From NCBI RefSeq assembly GCF_000004075.3, contig NC_026660.2:27717498-27781497 (forward strand): 64,000 nucleotides of DNA. Reading direction: 5' to 3'. The stretch comes from Cucumis sativus (taxonomy: Eukaryota; Streptophyta; Magnoliopsida; Cucurbitales; Cucurbitaceae). Shown here piece by piece: positions 49,373 through 63,640 of the stretch. A model generated the notes under the pieces. It worked only from the letters and a program-made list of their open reading frames with translations, ran no database searches and was not told the DNA's origin. Every line of letters starts with the position of its first letter. Positions within the stretch are counted from its first letter, which is position 1. The position numbers were made by a program, and so were the translations under genes.

Positions 49373-52300
49373 CTATTTTCTGTCTACATAAGCTCCCAAT
49401 TTAGACAAATCGGGTATCCAAAATGACAGTTCAGAAGATCCCGTTGCAAACATTAGACTTCCCGGAGCCCACTTTATGACAGGAGGTTCCATTTCAGTGC
49501 TCATCCAGCTTGCAACCTGGGTGAGACAGAAACACGCCAATAATAAGGCAAAGGGATTGTAAGTATCAAACACTGTGAGCATGAATATGAAAAGATATTT
49601 AATCCTCCATTTATTACTGACTGCCTGCAATGATTTATTACCATCAATTGATACAGTTAGCGAGCATGGCAACAGATGTGCATTTCATGTGCAATTGTAA
49701 TTCAAACCAAAACTGAGTCATTCAACCTTCAACATGTTTATCTCAAGCCAAGATGGTAATTACTGAATGTAGAGATGAGGAACAAACACAGTTTTACATG
49801 GAAGCCTTAGTACAGGGAGAAAAACCACGGTGCTCATAATTTTATTATTTTCTAATACTCATAAAGCTACAAAGGGAAAGTATTCATAGCCAACACGAGC
49901 CTAATTAACAAAATAAAAAATAGGCCAAAGTAAATTACGTAGCTACCCTTGGGCTTTCAACATGACCTAAGCTCATTATTTCTAACAGTAATAATGACAG
50001 AAGACAAAACTCTGGTCTGTGTTATGACAATTACAATCCTCTGTCATTTACTTGTTCTATGAAGTCGTTTGAGGTGAAAGTTGTTTGGACCACGATGGTT
50101 GTAAAATAATCATAAGAAAGAGGGAAAATGAAGGTTAAATAAGAAATGGAGAACTTTCACTACCTCTTTTCCACTCCTTACACTCCAAGCATAAACACTG
50201 CCATCTCCCGAACCTGTCATGTGTGCACAAACACCCAAAAACTTAAGATCCCAAAAGAGTACCAAATTGTTCTTTCAATTCCTTTTATGATCCTCCGTTC
50301 TTTCAATCTGACTAGGTCACTATTGATCTTTTATTTTTACATATAATCAATCAACATAAGATGAATAAAATTTCAAGTACTACATAATATAGTTGTGTGT
50401 ATTCATAAGAGAACATAAAAACAATCATGAAAACATCTAAAAGCTACATTTTCTGTAGAAAATTAAGAAACAGATTCATTGAACGAATGAAATTATCCAA
50501 AGCTTTACAAAGAGGGATTCGTTTAATAGGGACTCCATTATATAATATTACAACTTGATAAATCTTCAAACTTTGATCCAACAAACACATGCCAGATTCG
50601 TGGTTACCTGATATCACAAACATTCCCTCCGGACTAAAAGATGCCTCCAACGTCAAATTCCTTGAAATGGGTTTTACATTGTACGTAGATAACTACATCA
50701 ACAGTGAAGTTAGTAGCATATCGGGGTCAAAATGGGCGAAAAAGTTATAACGTAAAGCACTTAAACATTGGAAAAAATAACTCACTAGTGTTCCTCTGAA
50801 AGAATCAAGAACATGAATATGCCCATCTGAAGTCGTCAACAACATGAGTCTCCCATCATTACTGAACTTTACAATATTTGCATCAGATAGATCCTCCCCA
50901 ACAGAAAATATATCGAAAGGACCCTATAACTTTCAAAAATTTCACCATATAAGAAGATTAGAATAAGACATACAAATGAAGAATAAACCTTAAAGTTAAC
51001 CACATGAATGTGCAAAATTATCAATCTTATTAAACCTTCTCATATTTGCGAGCATCAAACATCCTTATGTAACCTCCAAAGGCAATGGCAAAGACCACAC
51101 CTTGCTCATCATATGCTGTAGCTGGCTTTCCTTGTACACGTAAGAGACCCTAACATACAGACATGCTTAAATTAAGTTAATGGAACTTTTGCTCTCTTTA
51201 TTCTCTTACGGAATGGAAAAAAGGAAGGGAGGACGTGACAGGTGTAACACTGAGCTTCTAGTGACTATTACATCACCTGGCATTTCTCTGCCCTTTGATC
51301 CCAAAGCAAAACAGTTCGATCAAGAGACCCAGATATAAAGCATTCTTTGCGAGCGCATAAGCTGAGTGATACAACTCTGAAAAAGGGAAACTAAAGTTGG
51401 TCCTCTAATTCATAAACGATTCCTTGGAAATAGATGCCAAACATAGATCCTGGTAATAGTGAAGACAAAAAAAAATGTATAAACCTGTCGTGATGACCTC
51501 TAAAGTACCGCAGGTACTTATTGTCGTTCAAGGAGAGAAGCCGCAGAGACTCTAAAGATTTAAATTGATAAATAAGAAAAAATAGTGGAATGAATTTGCA
51601 GGCGAAAAGGAGATATGTTCTAAGATTAACATTACCGTCCCACCCATTTTTGGAAGAATATATCACTGTTGTAGGGTGAGAAGTAAAGCAAACCAGATCA
51701 ACCCCGTACTTTTTGCTGTTAATTGTTTTCAAACATCTGAAATCACAACACCCTCAAAATAATAAGATGGTGGGAAGTAGAGCAGAACACCAGCTAAGTT
51801 GTAAACTAGTAAAAGTAATTAAAAGCAATCTAGATTGAGGTGAATAGAAGGACTCGTACGTTGCACTGGCAACATCATAAAGTCGGATGGATTCATCGTC
51901 ACTTGCAGTCACCAGATAGCTTGAAGTCTTGTGAAAATCCATTGAACTGATTCTACCATTCTGGGGTAAATAATTGAAGAGGAACAGACAGCATTAAAAT
52001 TAAAACAAGAAGAATAAGCAACAATACGACAAAAACATCAAATTAGACATCATAAAATAACAATCCCCTCGTCAGTTAGATTGAATGAACTCAATATTTT
52101 TTATTATTGACAGATAAGTGAGTTTAATTCTCCACTTTTGTCACAGCCGGATTCAAAACGCTCAAGGATTCCCCATATTTGAAAAACAAAACAAAGGGAG
52201 GTGAAGCAATATCGGAGTATCGGTCAGCTATTCCATTTTCTAACCACTAAACGTTGAAAATTGAACGGAAGAATTGAGTGTTCGTGAAATTCAGTAATGA

Positions 52301-52493
52301 GATGGAGAAAAGAAAGAAAGTACATAGTCTCTGAATGTCATGCCGACTTCCATGCTTTGAAGGATTTCTTCAGTTAGCTCCAAAGACACTTTCTCCTCCC
52401 TTTCGGATTGAGACCCTGAATCAATTATTAATTGAAGTTAAGCGTGAAAGAGCAGAAAGTGGATGAGCTAAAATCAAAATACTGACCTCCCAT
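49373..52493 (-). CDS. APRF1: WD40 protein, APRF1/SWD2-like
   Basis: Eleven exons (52493-52487, 52415-52324, 51960-51860, 51736-51636, 51551-51485, 51376-51277, 51149-51036, 50923-50786, 50692-50608, 50213-50164, 49516-49373) give 332 residues, close to Arabidopsis ANTHESIS PROMOTING FACTOR 1 (about 330). The first exon carries only ATGGGAG. WD repeats are visible: FHKTSSYLVTASDDESIRLY, ARKECFISGSLDRTVLLWD, FGGYIRMFDARKYE, LLTTSDGHIHVLDSFRG and GSGDGSVYAWSVRSGKE. The family is the Swd2/WDR82 subunit of COMPASS-type H3K4 methyltransferase and of cleavage/termination complexes. APRF1 promotes flowering and silences FLC with the autonomous pathway. The end LSFWIPDLSKLGAYVDRK matches the family end. 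Confidence 0.95.
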
Positions 52494-52690
52494 TGATGAA
52501 TTTTTAGGCTTCGGATTCAAAATATGATGAACTTCTCGGCGGAATTACGAACGCTTTCATGCCCTAACAGGCAACGTCCTCAACCGCCTAAAATGGTAGC
52601 GGGAAAAACATCCGCAACGCCAGACCCTCTGGACGGGCTCTCTTTTATTGGGCCAGAATTCAGCTTTGGCGGCCCAACTTGCGACCCCCA
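52494..52690 (-). promoter_or_regulatory. APRF1 promoter with E2F-like and Site II motifs
   Basis: GCGGGAAAAA at 52599-52608 (TTTTTCCCGC on the coding strand) is an E2F-like site. Site II-type motifs follow at about 52654-52660 (TTGGGCC) and 52669-52676 (GCGGCCCAA). This combination is usual for genes expressed in dividing cells. Confidence 0.55.
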
Positions 52691-54301
52691 TTTTATTTAG
52701 GAATAATAGAACTTTTTTATTTAAAAAGAAAAAGAAAAAAAAAAAACTATCTAATACGATAGGAAGATTTGAATGAGCTTTGGATTATTGTTAACACGTA
52801 CTATGTGGTAGTTGAGTCATTCTCAATTTCTCACTAAGGAAGGCATTCGTTCTAATAAAAAAGAAAGAACTTGATATTATATTTTTACTATTTTGGTGTA
52901 AGTTATAGGGTTGAAATACATAAATATAGATACTACCAAAATATCACCTATAAAAAAGTAGTATACAAGTGAGATTGGTTTTTCCTTAAAATATAATAAT
53001 ATTTTTAACAAAATATTTAATGTTGTTTAATGTGTGAACCCATTCAAGGTACAACTTAAAATGTTATAAAATATGAAATACATGGACTAATTTGTTAATT
53101 GATATGACTAAAATGTGACAATTTTGAAAATACTCGACAAAATAACCGCAAGTTAAGATTCAAAATAATAAAGTGTAAATTTTAACCAAATGTATTTTTT
53201 AACCTACAATTTATTTAATAAACTCTTTTTTTAACCTTAGATGTGCGAATTTATAAATGTCAACTCAGTCTCGTAGATATTAAAATAGAATGTTATGTCT
53301 AATATAATTATTGGGGAATACGGTTTGGTCAATCGAGTTTTGTTGTGACATCACGACAATAGTAAATCTGTTGTGTCAAACATACATTTATATATGGAGA
53401 AAAATTAGTAACAAACAAGTGTTATCATCTTTTTTTAGTCAGTTGATCATAATGATAGGTTTGTCATATTTAACAATACTTGACGAATAAATTTACAAAC
53501 TTTTAATTTTATATATTTCAAATGACACGTTTGTCTGAATTCATGTGCATGAGAGTTCATGATACTTTTTCTTTTTAAAAACAACAATCAAGAGGGTAAA
53601 AGTCCAACCAATTACAAAATACCACTACTAGACAAAAGCATAAAAAAAAAAAATTGATCCACTAAAGCTTTATGCATAACATTGTTAGCAAAATCATCTC
53701 AACGCTAACGAACATGGGACAATGCGACAATTCCCAACACAACACCTCGATCCTTGGCTTCCAATACAAAGAACGAGACTTCCAAATAGCATTATATGAA
53801 ATTACAAACAAGCTAAATACACATTTTTATTAGTATTTCAATCTGTTAAAACTATATATGTTTTGTTTTATTTCATTATAAAAAAAGAAAAATTGTCTCT
53901 CCCTGGTGTGTAGAACCAACCATTTTATTATATGTATACATTCACAATGTAACAACATTTCCAAGTTTAGCTTAGTTCTTTTAAGGTCAAGTGTAATTTT
54001 CCTAAATTTGCTTGGACACACTTTAATTTTAATACTTACATAAATATAATATAACTAAAATATCTGAGCAAAAAGATACTTCGTACTTCAACGTGATCTC
54101 ACTCTGTATGCTTCGTAACAACAATATAGCAAAAACAAAATCATACATATAGAAAGATATCCACATGAAATTTCTCTACATACCATTCTACAAACTCATA
54201 ATTTACACATCTACATAAGACCCAAATTGTAAAACATACGAACAATACATTCAATTTCAAACACACAAAAGTCACTAAATTGGATCCACCCTGCACTTTT
54301 T
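52691..54301. other. AT-rich spacer with a retroelement-derived fragment
   Basis: Upstream of the APRF1 promoter and downstream of the small protein gene at 54302-54706. No host exon was seen. A possible RNase H-like relic is at about 53560-53790 and is annotated separately. Confidence 0.55.
53560..53790 (-). mobile_element. Possible LINE-derived RNase H relic
   Basis: Read on the minus strand, one frame gives YLEVSFFVLEAKDRGVVLGI, then VALSHVR and, after breaks, DDFANNVMHKALVD. This resembles the end of the RNase H (RVT_3) domain of plant LINEs, whose tail reads HVRRE.N..AD.LAN.A. The copy is short and broken. The assignment rests on a short motif only. Confidence 0.35.
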
Positions 54302-54706
54302 TTACCTGACCGGCACCGGCACCGACACCGTCATATCATCATCGGCGTCATCCACCGATCCACGGTCAAGAATTACCTCGTCGTCGGAATACGCCTTCAT
54401 CTTGATGAACTCGATGCAATCGGCGACGGCTTCACTGTGGTGGTGGTCGACGTTAGGATATGAGTGTCGCCGCCTTACGACTACGTCGTCTTGGAAGGTG
54501 GCTCCGGCGGCGGGATGATGATTTGTGGCCTTTGAGAGAGCACACAGCATAATGAATCGGAAAACAGCCTCGCGGAGGCGCTCGAACAGGGTCATTGGCG
54601 ACGGGGGCTTGGTGGTCTTCTTGGCGTCGCCGGATCTTGGTTTTCGGAGGCAGAGATTGGGCGGGGGCTTGATCTTCCTGGGGACTCGTCTTGATTTTTC
54701 GGCCAT
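54302..54706 (-). CDS. Small uncharacterised plant protein
   Basis: Intron-less, 134 residues. The N-terminus is basic and Pro/Lys-rich (MAEKSRRVPRKIKPPPNLCL). A short amphipathic or hydrophobic helix follows, LFERLREAVFRFIMLCALSK (about residues 40-59). After a His-rich segment (SYPNVDHHHSEAVADCIEFI) the tail is strongly acidic (SDDEVILDRGSVDDADDDM). The reading frame has higher GC than its surroundings and clean codon use, so it is likely real. I do not recognise a named family; single-exon proteins of this layout are common in plants. Role unknown. The ATG at 54706 is the only good start. Confidence 0.7.
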   Translation of the reverse strand: MAEKSRRVPRKIKPPPNLCLRKPRSGDAKKTTKPPSPMTLFERLREAVFRFIMLCALSKATNHHPAAGATFQDDVVVRRRHSYPNVDHHHSEAVADCIEFIKMKAYSDDEVILDRGSVDDADDDMTVSVPVPVR

Positions 54707-57700
54707 TGATAAATTTGATTTGACTGAATTGGAGCAATTGGTGGTATTTTAAAAGGAAATATGGGGGTTGGTTTTTTTGTATTTTATATGAGAATTCATG
54801 GCATAGGACAATAACTTTTTAATATTTGTTTTCGTGGTTGGATGGAACATTGACATGTGGTTAAGAGCTACAATCCATAAGCCAATTTGCCTACGTTCAA
54901 TTACATTTCTAATTTGATCCCCTTAATTATTGATTTGTCTAATCTAATCATATGCATTCTTGTTATAATATTACTCCATGTTAGCTCTAATTCGGTTAAA
55001 TTATAAATTTATAAATACTCTGCTTTTTTATTACTATTCTTAAAAAAAAAAACTCCAATTTAGTTCTTATAATTTAGAGAAGATGGGTTGAATAATTCTT
55101 AGGTAGAGATTTTTGTTTGGATTTTATCAGGCTATGAGAGAGTTAGATTCCAACATTTAAAACTATAGAGATTGAATTATTTGGCTATATTATGGAGCGG
55201 AATTGATTAATCTAACCTTTGAAGTATATCAAATAACAAAGTGAACATTATCTCTTAGACAATGGTTCTTGAGCACACATGGTATATTTATTATTATGTT
55301 TAATTATACTTTTAAATCATACTAATCCACCCAGTTAATATGTTGGTTGTAATGTATCGTGGTCACATGGTTGTGTTTAAAGGTGAAAAACTAAAGATTG
55401 TTGGTTGTCATCTAATATATTTATTTATTCACTTCAAATCATATTATCGTCTTACATGAATCAATGAGCCTTCTAAATTCTCACATCGTCTAACTTACAT
55501 TATCAATCAAAAGAGATAAATTATATATACAAAAGCACATACTTTTTCCCCACAAAAAAGGCAAAGACAGCATGCTGAAGTGAATTAAGTTATTTTGTTT
55601 AAATAATTATTTAAACAAGTGACTGTGAGTGAAAAAATGCTCATAAAAAAGGTAGAAAACCGATATAAACGACTCCGAATATTTATAATATATACATATA
55701 GATAATTACTACTGACATTGTGACAATTTAAATATAATAAAAAATATTGTGACAATGCTTAAGAGGTCACGAGTTCAACTCATAGTGTCCACTTATGATT
55801 TAATTTTTCATTAGTTTATTTCCTACCTAAATATTATATCGTCACGTAGATTGTTCCATGCAAATAGTTAGGATGTGTATAAATTAATTAGTCAAAAACT
55901 TATATATATAAAGACATACAAAAAATTAAAGAGAGAAGAAGAGTACTAATTTTGTATGAATATATACAATAAATTGTAAACGATTAAAAAGTCGACAAAA
56001 TATTTACAGATTAATTTGGACAAAAATGTTAAAATATCATATGCTTAATATATATAAATTTTTTTCTTTGAAAGTAACTTGGGTTAAAATTGAAGATTTA
56101 AACCTATAACTAAATAGAAGAAGTTAAGCTTAGGTAGAGAATAGAGGAAAACCATAGTTTAAGAAACAGAAATGAGGAAAATGTGTGATGTACGGCTGCA
56201 TGGCTTTGGTTAAAAGTTGAAAGCATGAATGGGGTTGTTTAGTTAACAAACAATGATGGAATTAAGGCATTAAAGAATGGAAGCATTTTTGGTGCTTTGT
56301 TATTGTCTGGTAACGTGCACAGCCAACTCGATTCTACTATTCTTTTAATTTCCCAAATTTCATATTTTCGTACACCCTCTGTTATTATATTCTTGACATT
56401 TTTTGTGATTGGACCTCATAGGGTCAGTTCAGTCTCAAATGCCTACAAATCTCCAAATAGTTTCAATTTCCTTTTTTTAATTTTCGACATGGACCCCATT
56501 TGATTATTATGTGTTCTCTAAGAAGCCTTTCAGAAAATGCGCACTACATTCTACATTGTATAAGCATCCATCATTTTTGGGTCAAATCATGATTCATGGA
56601 TTATAAATTATGTATTGGTTTTAGTGAGCTAACTAATTGTAAAATGTATTTCATTTCTTAAATTACAAACCGATTTTCTCACCTTTTTCAAACATCAGAC
56701 TTATTTTAGTTTTATTTTTATTCGTCTTTTATCTCATTGAATTTTTTTTACCTATATTTCAATAATTTTACTATCATCTATCTATCACGTTTAAATGTTG
56801 CAAATATGTGTTTGTTGGTTTTGAAACATTTCTCTAAATGTTGAGTACTGAGGAGACCCAAGAATTAGTAAGAGAAGGTGAAGATAAAAAGAAGAGATAA
56901 AGTAGAACAAGAGTGATAAACCAAGATATGGAAACGAAATTGGGTGAGATTAGAGTGATAATGGGAGACAACAAGATAACGAGCGTGGTTAAGAGGTCAA
57001 TCTGTGTGCATGATGTTTCACTTTGGTAATATTCACCTAAGTACATCACATCAATAGATGAGTTAAAAAAATATATTTATTTCAAAATGTCAAGATCAAT
57101 TTTAATTCTTCCAACATGATCAATATAAGATATTTTATAGTTTTTATTTATTTATTAAGAATAACCAAGATTTATCACAACATATATTTAATGTCAATTA
57201 AACTATTTTGGTACTAAATGATTATACCTAATTTAAATAACCAACAACAAAGACTGAGATTAAAAATTAGTAAGAGTGTAAAAACAAATTTAAATTGAAG
57301 TATTATTAAGTAAAAATAAATAAATAAGTATACATATTTGCTTACTGATTTTATGCAAACATGTTTGGTGCACGTATTTTTAAAAACCAAGTGTATGCGT
57401 GTATTGTCAACTTAGTTCAAGGCTTCATTAATTTCAGCATATCACGAAAATTCTGCTAACAAAGTAAATGAGAAAAAAATAAAATCCACCTCGCATGAAT
57501 GAAGGTAAATATATACTAAACACCAATATTAGCAAAAATGCAAACAGAGCTAAGCCACATGAGTCGTGTTAGTCATTTTTTATGTCTTGGATATAGAATT
57601 TTTCATTTGAATCTTTTGCATCATTTGGACGTCACACATTCACATGCCTCCATGTGCATAATCATGTAATTTTTTAAACACATGCTCATTTGCTTGCTTA

Positions 57701-59261
57701 AGTTGTATTTTTCTTTTATGGTTTTAATTAATTAGGGAATTCATGTGTTGTTTATAATTAATTTAGGATTTGTTTTCTGAGTGTTCGTTTTTATGAGAGC
57801 TTTTTTAGGTTTCTTTGTTATGTTATTTGTGTAGCTAAATTTGGTAACTGTGTGTTTTATTTTTACTTTGGCAATCTCAATCATTTACGCAATTCATTAC
57901 TTTTGTTATAGATTTTTCTTCTTCTTAACAACTCTTAATATATACACACACATATAAGTATTTTTATTAGTTAATTTCTGACCTATATTTACATGTCATT
58001 TGGCTTGGTGTCGGCCGTGGATAGCATGCCCTTCCGCCCACTTACCGACTATCTATTTAAAAACAGTTTATGAACTATCCTTTTCCTCTTGTTTTGATTA
58101 TATTGGATCACATTAATGCTATTTTTTATTACCTACTATGTAAAGCTAATTTCATTTTGATTTTGGTCAAATTTAATTATTTTTAAGTGTATTAAACTAT
58201 GTGATATTCCAACAAATTTGATTCTACAGATTTTATTCTCATCCACACCTATCTCGCTTTTCTTTCGATTTTCTTTTTAAAACTGGTGACGGAGATTCGT
58301 TAAGATAAAGACTAAGATCGAGATGAATTTTGACGCTATCTTTTTCGTCTCGTTTTTGTATTTTATAATTTTTACCATCAAACTTTTCAATGCTTCTTTG
58401 TTATCTATTTGAGGATGCATGGTTGTGTTGGTTAAAAAAATCCTATTTGAACGTAGCTCAACATGTAAAATACGATCTAAACTAGATTGAAGAACCGTAT
58501 AAGTCTAAATTGTTTCATGCAATGACAATTCGTCATCTATTTAAGTATGCTCTAAATAATGAAACATAATCTATCATCTCAAATATAAATTATTATTCAT
58601 ATTGGCAGTTGTTAATTTGAAAGAGATAGATGGAACTCACATTGTCACATAGGGTATGAGAACCTATAAAGTTGAAATGGGTATTTGGTGGAATAAAAAA
58701 TAAATTGAGATACATGACCAATGTTGATCAATCAGAAAATGTGAAAGAACATGGTGAGAATCTAACATTTGAAAATGTAAGGATTCGTAATCATTCAAAT
58801 ATCAATAAAATACGATGAAAAAAATACTAACAAACGTTTGTCACACTGGAAACAATAAATTATTTTAACTTTGGTAAAAAAACAAGTAAAATACGTACTT
58901 ACTAATCTAAACATTTTTTAGTTTTTATAATTTTCTAAAAAAATATCATCCGACACAAACACATTTTAGTAATATTTTTGTAAAATTACGACCTTCATCA
59001 AAGTTTTAAACCTTTTAATTTTGAGGCACCTTTGACGATCGAGTAACCAATCTAATAAAAACACAAAACCAAACAAGAAAAATTTCAAAGCTTTTTTATT
59101 CAATGCGAAAACTCAACACAGTACACAACTCCAAAATCGTGAGCATGCAAAACCCAGGATTAAAAGGACATACAAAAACCAATTTGAACTTGCATGCCAA
59201 AATAATCACATCTATAAATTTCGAAATCAAATTTAAACTTTCAAATATAAAATCAAACTTC
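54707..59261. other. 4.5 kb gene-poor region
   Basis: AT-rich spacer. A segment near 55755-55800 (AAGAGGTCACGAGTTCAACTC) looks like part of a tRNA-derived repeat with a B-box-like GTTCAACTC. Frames at 56297-56503 and 56834-57049 have no family resemblance. No exon was recognised. Confidence 0.55.
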
Positions 59262-61784
59262 TTAATAATTTCCCTTCTTTTTAGCGAAAAGCCATCCAAT
59301 CAAAGGAACCAAACCCTTTTTTTTCGACCTTTTAACCGAAGAAGAAGAACCCGGAGGCGATAATAATGACGGTTTTTGAGCCAACAATAACTCCTCATTC
59401 TTATTAACCATGATTCGGTCCAATTCAGGAGGACTTGCAAATTTCACACTTCTCCTATTCTGCAATATCACTGCATTGTTGTTTGTTTTGCTGTTTAATT
59501 CTTTTTCATTCTCTACGAATTTGAGATCTTCGTCCACGTCGGGATGCATTGTCAGGGCTAGTGAAAGCGGATGGCGATGATCGTTGCGCCGGTGCGGGCT
59601 TCGGTGTTCTATTGACTTGAGTTTTTCGAGTTCTTGTTTGGTTCGCTCGAGCTCGTCCGTGAGAGATTGGAGGCAGAATGCTAATACTCCGTTCTCTTCT
59701 TTGGCTTTCTCTAGACTTTCCTTTGTTCCTTCTAGCTCCGCCGCTAAGACACCTATTCTAGTTTGAGATTGTCCTCCTTCCGCCATCTTATAAAAAAAAA
59801 AAAAAAAACTAAAACTTACTAAACCATATGCTCTATTTGATCTTTTTGTACGTGTTGATCAACAAGACACTCAGTAGTTTTGGAAAAATTTTTTCAAGAA
59901 AAAAACTATGTTACAGCAATCACCAAACAAATAAATACATCAAAATGTAAGAGAAGATTGATATATACCCACAAATTTAGAATACAAGAAGATGTCATAT
60001 AGGTTTATACAATGCACTTCATCTAAACCAGTAAATCATAAATAGCCATAGATAATTAATTAATACAAATTTAAAACATTTACTGAATAGTGTCATTGTA
60101 AGTTTATCAATTGAATTTTAGGATATATATTCACAGTAAGAGGAGGTTAAAAAAAAGAATATAACGGATTCAGTCAAGAAATATCAAATTATTCATGACT
60201 AAGCCACATATATAATTTTAATTTCTCGTATAAAGACCATTCTGATGTCATGCATGCTGGTACTTTATTTCATTTTGTTTTAAATTTTCTTTTTCTATCT
60301 CGTGAATTTAATTAAGCTAGAAAAAAATATTTTTGGTTCTTTTAAGTATTTATTAAAGTAACAATCTACTCTACAAACTTTGATCCATAGCATTTTACTT
60401 TTTATATAATCTGTAAATAGAACTCATTTTAATATATATACATATATATTCACTTTTAACAAAAAAAATTCAAAAACCAGTCAAATAGTGTAAATGTGAA
60501 AAAAGAAAAAACAATAATTTTAATAAATCGTGTTTTGATTTGTAGACTACGACTAAGAAATTAAATGTTTTAAGAAAATGTAAAATCCATAGTATGGAAA
60601 GTGGAATAAAAAAAGATATGTTTCAAAAGTAGAAAGCTAGAATGAACTAATCAAATCAAGTTGTTAAGCCCTATGTATTGGTTGGGTATAAATGATGATT
60701 AGGGAAGGAAAGATGAGCTTGAAGTAATAAATAAGATATATGACAGAACTAAACTGATTGTAATGAACCCTAATTCATTTATACATTACTAATATAAGTG
60801 ATGGAGCTAATTAAGGGCTCTTTTGAAAAATAAGATTAGGATGTATATATATCAGTTACAAACAGAGAAATTTGAATATAGATTATACTGATGGTCTAAC
60901 TGCTTTTTTAAAAAAAAAAAACTTATTTTTTACCATTAGAGTGTTATAAAATAACCATTTAACATTAGTTAATTAGTTATCATTCTTTCTTTCAAAATAT
61001 ATTATGTACATTACATTTCATAGCTAAAAGTTTATGGGATACGAAATTTTAAAATAGAAATAAGACTAATATTTTGTTTAATATACTTGTAAATAATTAA
61101 ATAAAGGCTTTTAAATGATCTGATTAGGTTACCGAATAAATTTAGTAATTCGTATAACTAATTAGATAAGTTATATGTGATTCAAATGTCCAAATAGTTC
61201 AAATCATCTATCTTCACTTTTTTATGGTTGAAACTAAAAGAAATGCATACTTACGCTATATTTTGTTCTTTTAAAAACAACTCAATGAACAAACATATAA
61301 TTCAATAGGTTAAATATGTAAAATCAATTCAGGAAGTTACATTCGTGTGCTTGTAATTTTTTGCACGTTTAACTATATAGCTTTAGTTAATATCGATAAA
61401 AACAATGATAAAATGTGAAAATTATTCAATCATATATTTAGAAAAAAATTTAATTAGAAAATAAACATAAAAAGAGTTAAACATATATATTATTTACACC
61501 AATACCAATGTAGTACTTACTATTTTGTGTTACGATCAGAAATATAAATTTATCCGTGGCATTCGTGCATGTCTCGGACTCATTAAAACATTGTTATGTT
61601 AAACAGCGATAGAAAGCTATAATAATATACGTACTTCCTTAATTTTGTTGGCATAAATTTCCCCAACAAGAACTCTTTCTCCGAACAACACAACTGCCTC
61701 CTTAACCGACCTGAACGGCGCTCTAGTATCAATCTCGGCTCTACCTCTCACAATCAGCCGCCCGCCACCGTCTTCTCCGTCCAT
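59262..61784 (-). CDS. WEB family protein (DUF827), At1g75720-like
   Basis: Two exons (61784-61635 and 59786-59262) joined by a 1848-base intron give 224 residues. Exon 1 encodes the diagnostic N-terminus: [20 protein letters not shown] then [18 protein letters not shown]. The donor GTACGT and the acceptor TAAG both fit, and phase is 0 across the junction. Exon 2 begins with a coiled coil ([20 protein letters not shown] to about LEKLKS, residues 60-115) and ends in a basic [23 protein letters not shown]1-type proteins form coiled coils and, for WEB1 with PMI2, act in chloroplast photorelocation. Short members such as this have no assigned role. Confidence 0.88.
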
Positions 61785-63560
61785 GTTCTGCGGCTGAAGA
61801 AATTAACCTCTCCGGCGGGGCGGAGAGATTTTGGAAATGAAAGTAGTGGGAGTGATAATAAAAATATGGATGTGGGATAATGTGTGTATTGTGTGGGGAG
61901 TGGGTTTTAAAGAGGGAGGTTGGGAAATGGAGGAGGTTAAGGAAATTGATTAAGGGGGAGATTTGTTTTGTTTACTTCGCGTCCACTTCACTAGAATGAT
62001 TTTTATTGTTGGATTGAAGTTGACAACGGGACGGGGGGGTGGTTAACCCATCTTAATTCCGTTAGTTCTACCCGGTTGTGTCTTAAGATTATGACTCGTC
62101 TCCACGCCCCACCTTTGGTCCGGGCCCCACACCCCACCACGTATTTGTTTTATTTTTTAATTTTGTAATTTCAATTATGAAATTAGTTTCTCTTTTTGTT
62201 TTATTTACATTTTTACCGTCGACTTTTACTGATACTTCATATTTAGTGTTGATTTAACTTACGATTAACTAGTTGTTGTTTTACTGGTACTCCTTTTGGT
62301 ATCCGGACTTAACTTAATTCCAACTTAATTACTGATTTCAAATAACAACCATGCAAAAGATTCCTTGGTCATGGAAATTATTCAAAGAAGAGAAAGATTG
62401 AGATTAAGATTAAAATGTAGATTTTGAAATTAAATTTAAATTTTTAAAAAAATTATGAAACACAACCATAAATTAAGTAAAAGTTATATTCGAATTTTAA
62501 CTATTATAGTAAAATGTGTGTTTTTTTTTAATCTCTTTGATCATATATCTATATATATATATATACATGTGTGTATATTATACAGAGAGAACAAGGGAGA
62601 ATCAATTTTGAGAAAATTTTGATTTGTTTTTCTTGTTGGTTTTATTTGAGGGGAGTATGCATGGATTCTATTTTATTTCAATGTCTAAACTCTTGAATGT
62701 TCGATTAAAGGAGGATTAATTAGGGTTGGTTTAAATTAAACTTTGAATATAGTAGCAAATATTATGACTCTAAATAATTAAAAAGTATTTATAAAATATA
62801 ATAAAATTTAAGATTATATCGTAGATAGAAAATAATAAAATTTCAATATTAGTAATATATATAAAAATTGATTATATTTTATAAATATTTTGTTATATAA
62901 TTATGTGATAAAATTATCAAATAAAAATAGTTTATAAATTAGGAAACAATTAAAAGTTTTCTTTATTTTCTAAAAAAACGTGTATGTTTGCAAAGTTTGG
63001 ATTCAAGAGAATTATTCAACCATCAAAATAATAATAAATTAGTTTATTTCTATGAAAGGATAGAGATGGTTATTAGACAATTTTATAACAAACAAAAATT
63101 GAAAGTTTGAAATTAAAAACCACCAATTGTAATAAAAAAGGAAAGAAATAATTGCAAACAAGATAATAACATTATAAGTTTTCATGGGAAAAATTGACTT
63201 TACAAGATTTTAATTTATATCAACGGTGGACTATGATATACATGTGTTACATTAATGGTAAACCGTAATATCATTTATTTGTGTCTATTATTAAAAATAT
63301 GAATGTTTATAGGAATCTATTATTATAATTTTAAAGTATGATTTTGTAACATCCGTAAATAAGTTAACTCATATTGAAAATCATGGATATGACTGCACTT
63401 CCTCGTCTGACAGGGAAGAAATGTAAAACTTAAATTTAAAGGTGTTCATCCAATTATTACGAGCACTACAATAAATGATACCTAGCTTAGGGTTTTGCAA
63501 AATTTCACCTTCGCGGATTGAATACGATCAGCGTCACCTGCTCTACGGATGGGCCAATGT
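61785..63560. other. WEB gene promoter side and AT-rich spacer
   Basis: About 61785-62150 is a GC-richer upstream region of the WEB gene, with CCCCAC-rich text near 62105-62140. The remainder is AT-rich, with an (AT)n run at about 62548-62565 and no exon. Confidence 0.5.
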
Positions 63561-63640
63561 TAGCCCATGGTCCGGCTAGCCCAGTCGGGTCCAGCCCAAT
63601 CACAAGACTAGACTATACGAGTACGAGTAGAGCTCTCTCT
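63561..63640 (+). promoter_or_regulatory. Site II-rich promoter of a gene running off the right edge
   Basis: Within about 65 bases there are GATGGGCCAATG, TTAGCCCATGG, CTAGCCCAG and CCAGCCCAATC, i.e. four TGGGCC/TGGGCT-type sites on either strand. This is followed by a CTCTCTCT initiator-like tract (about 63634) and a GC-raised leader. The layout suggests a plus-strand housekeeping gene. Confidence 0.6.

Noticed and set aside
59096-59363. Opposing frames over the end of the WEB gene
   Set aside because: Shadows of exon 2 and its 3' UTR.
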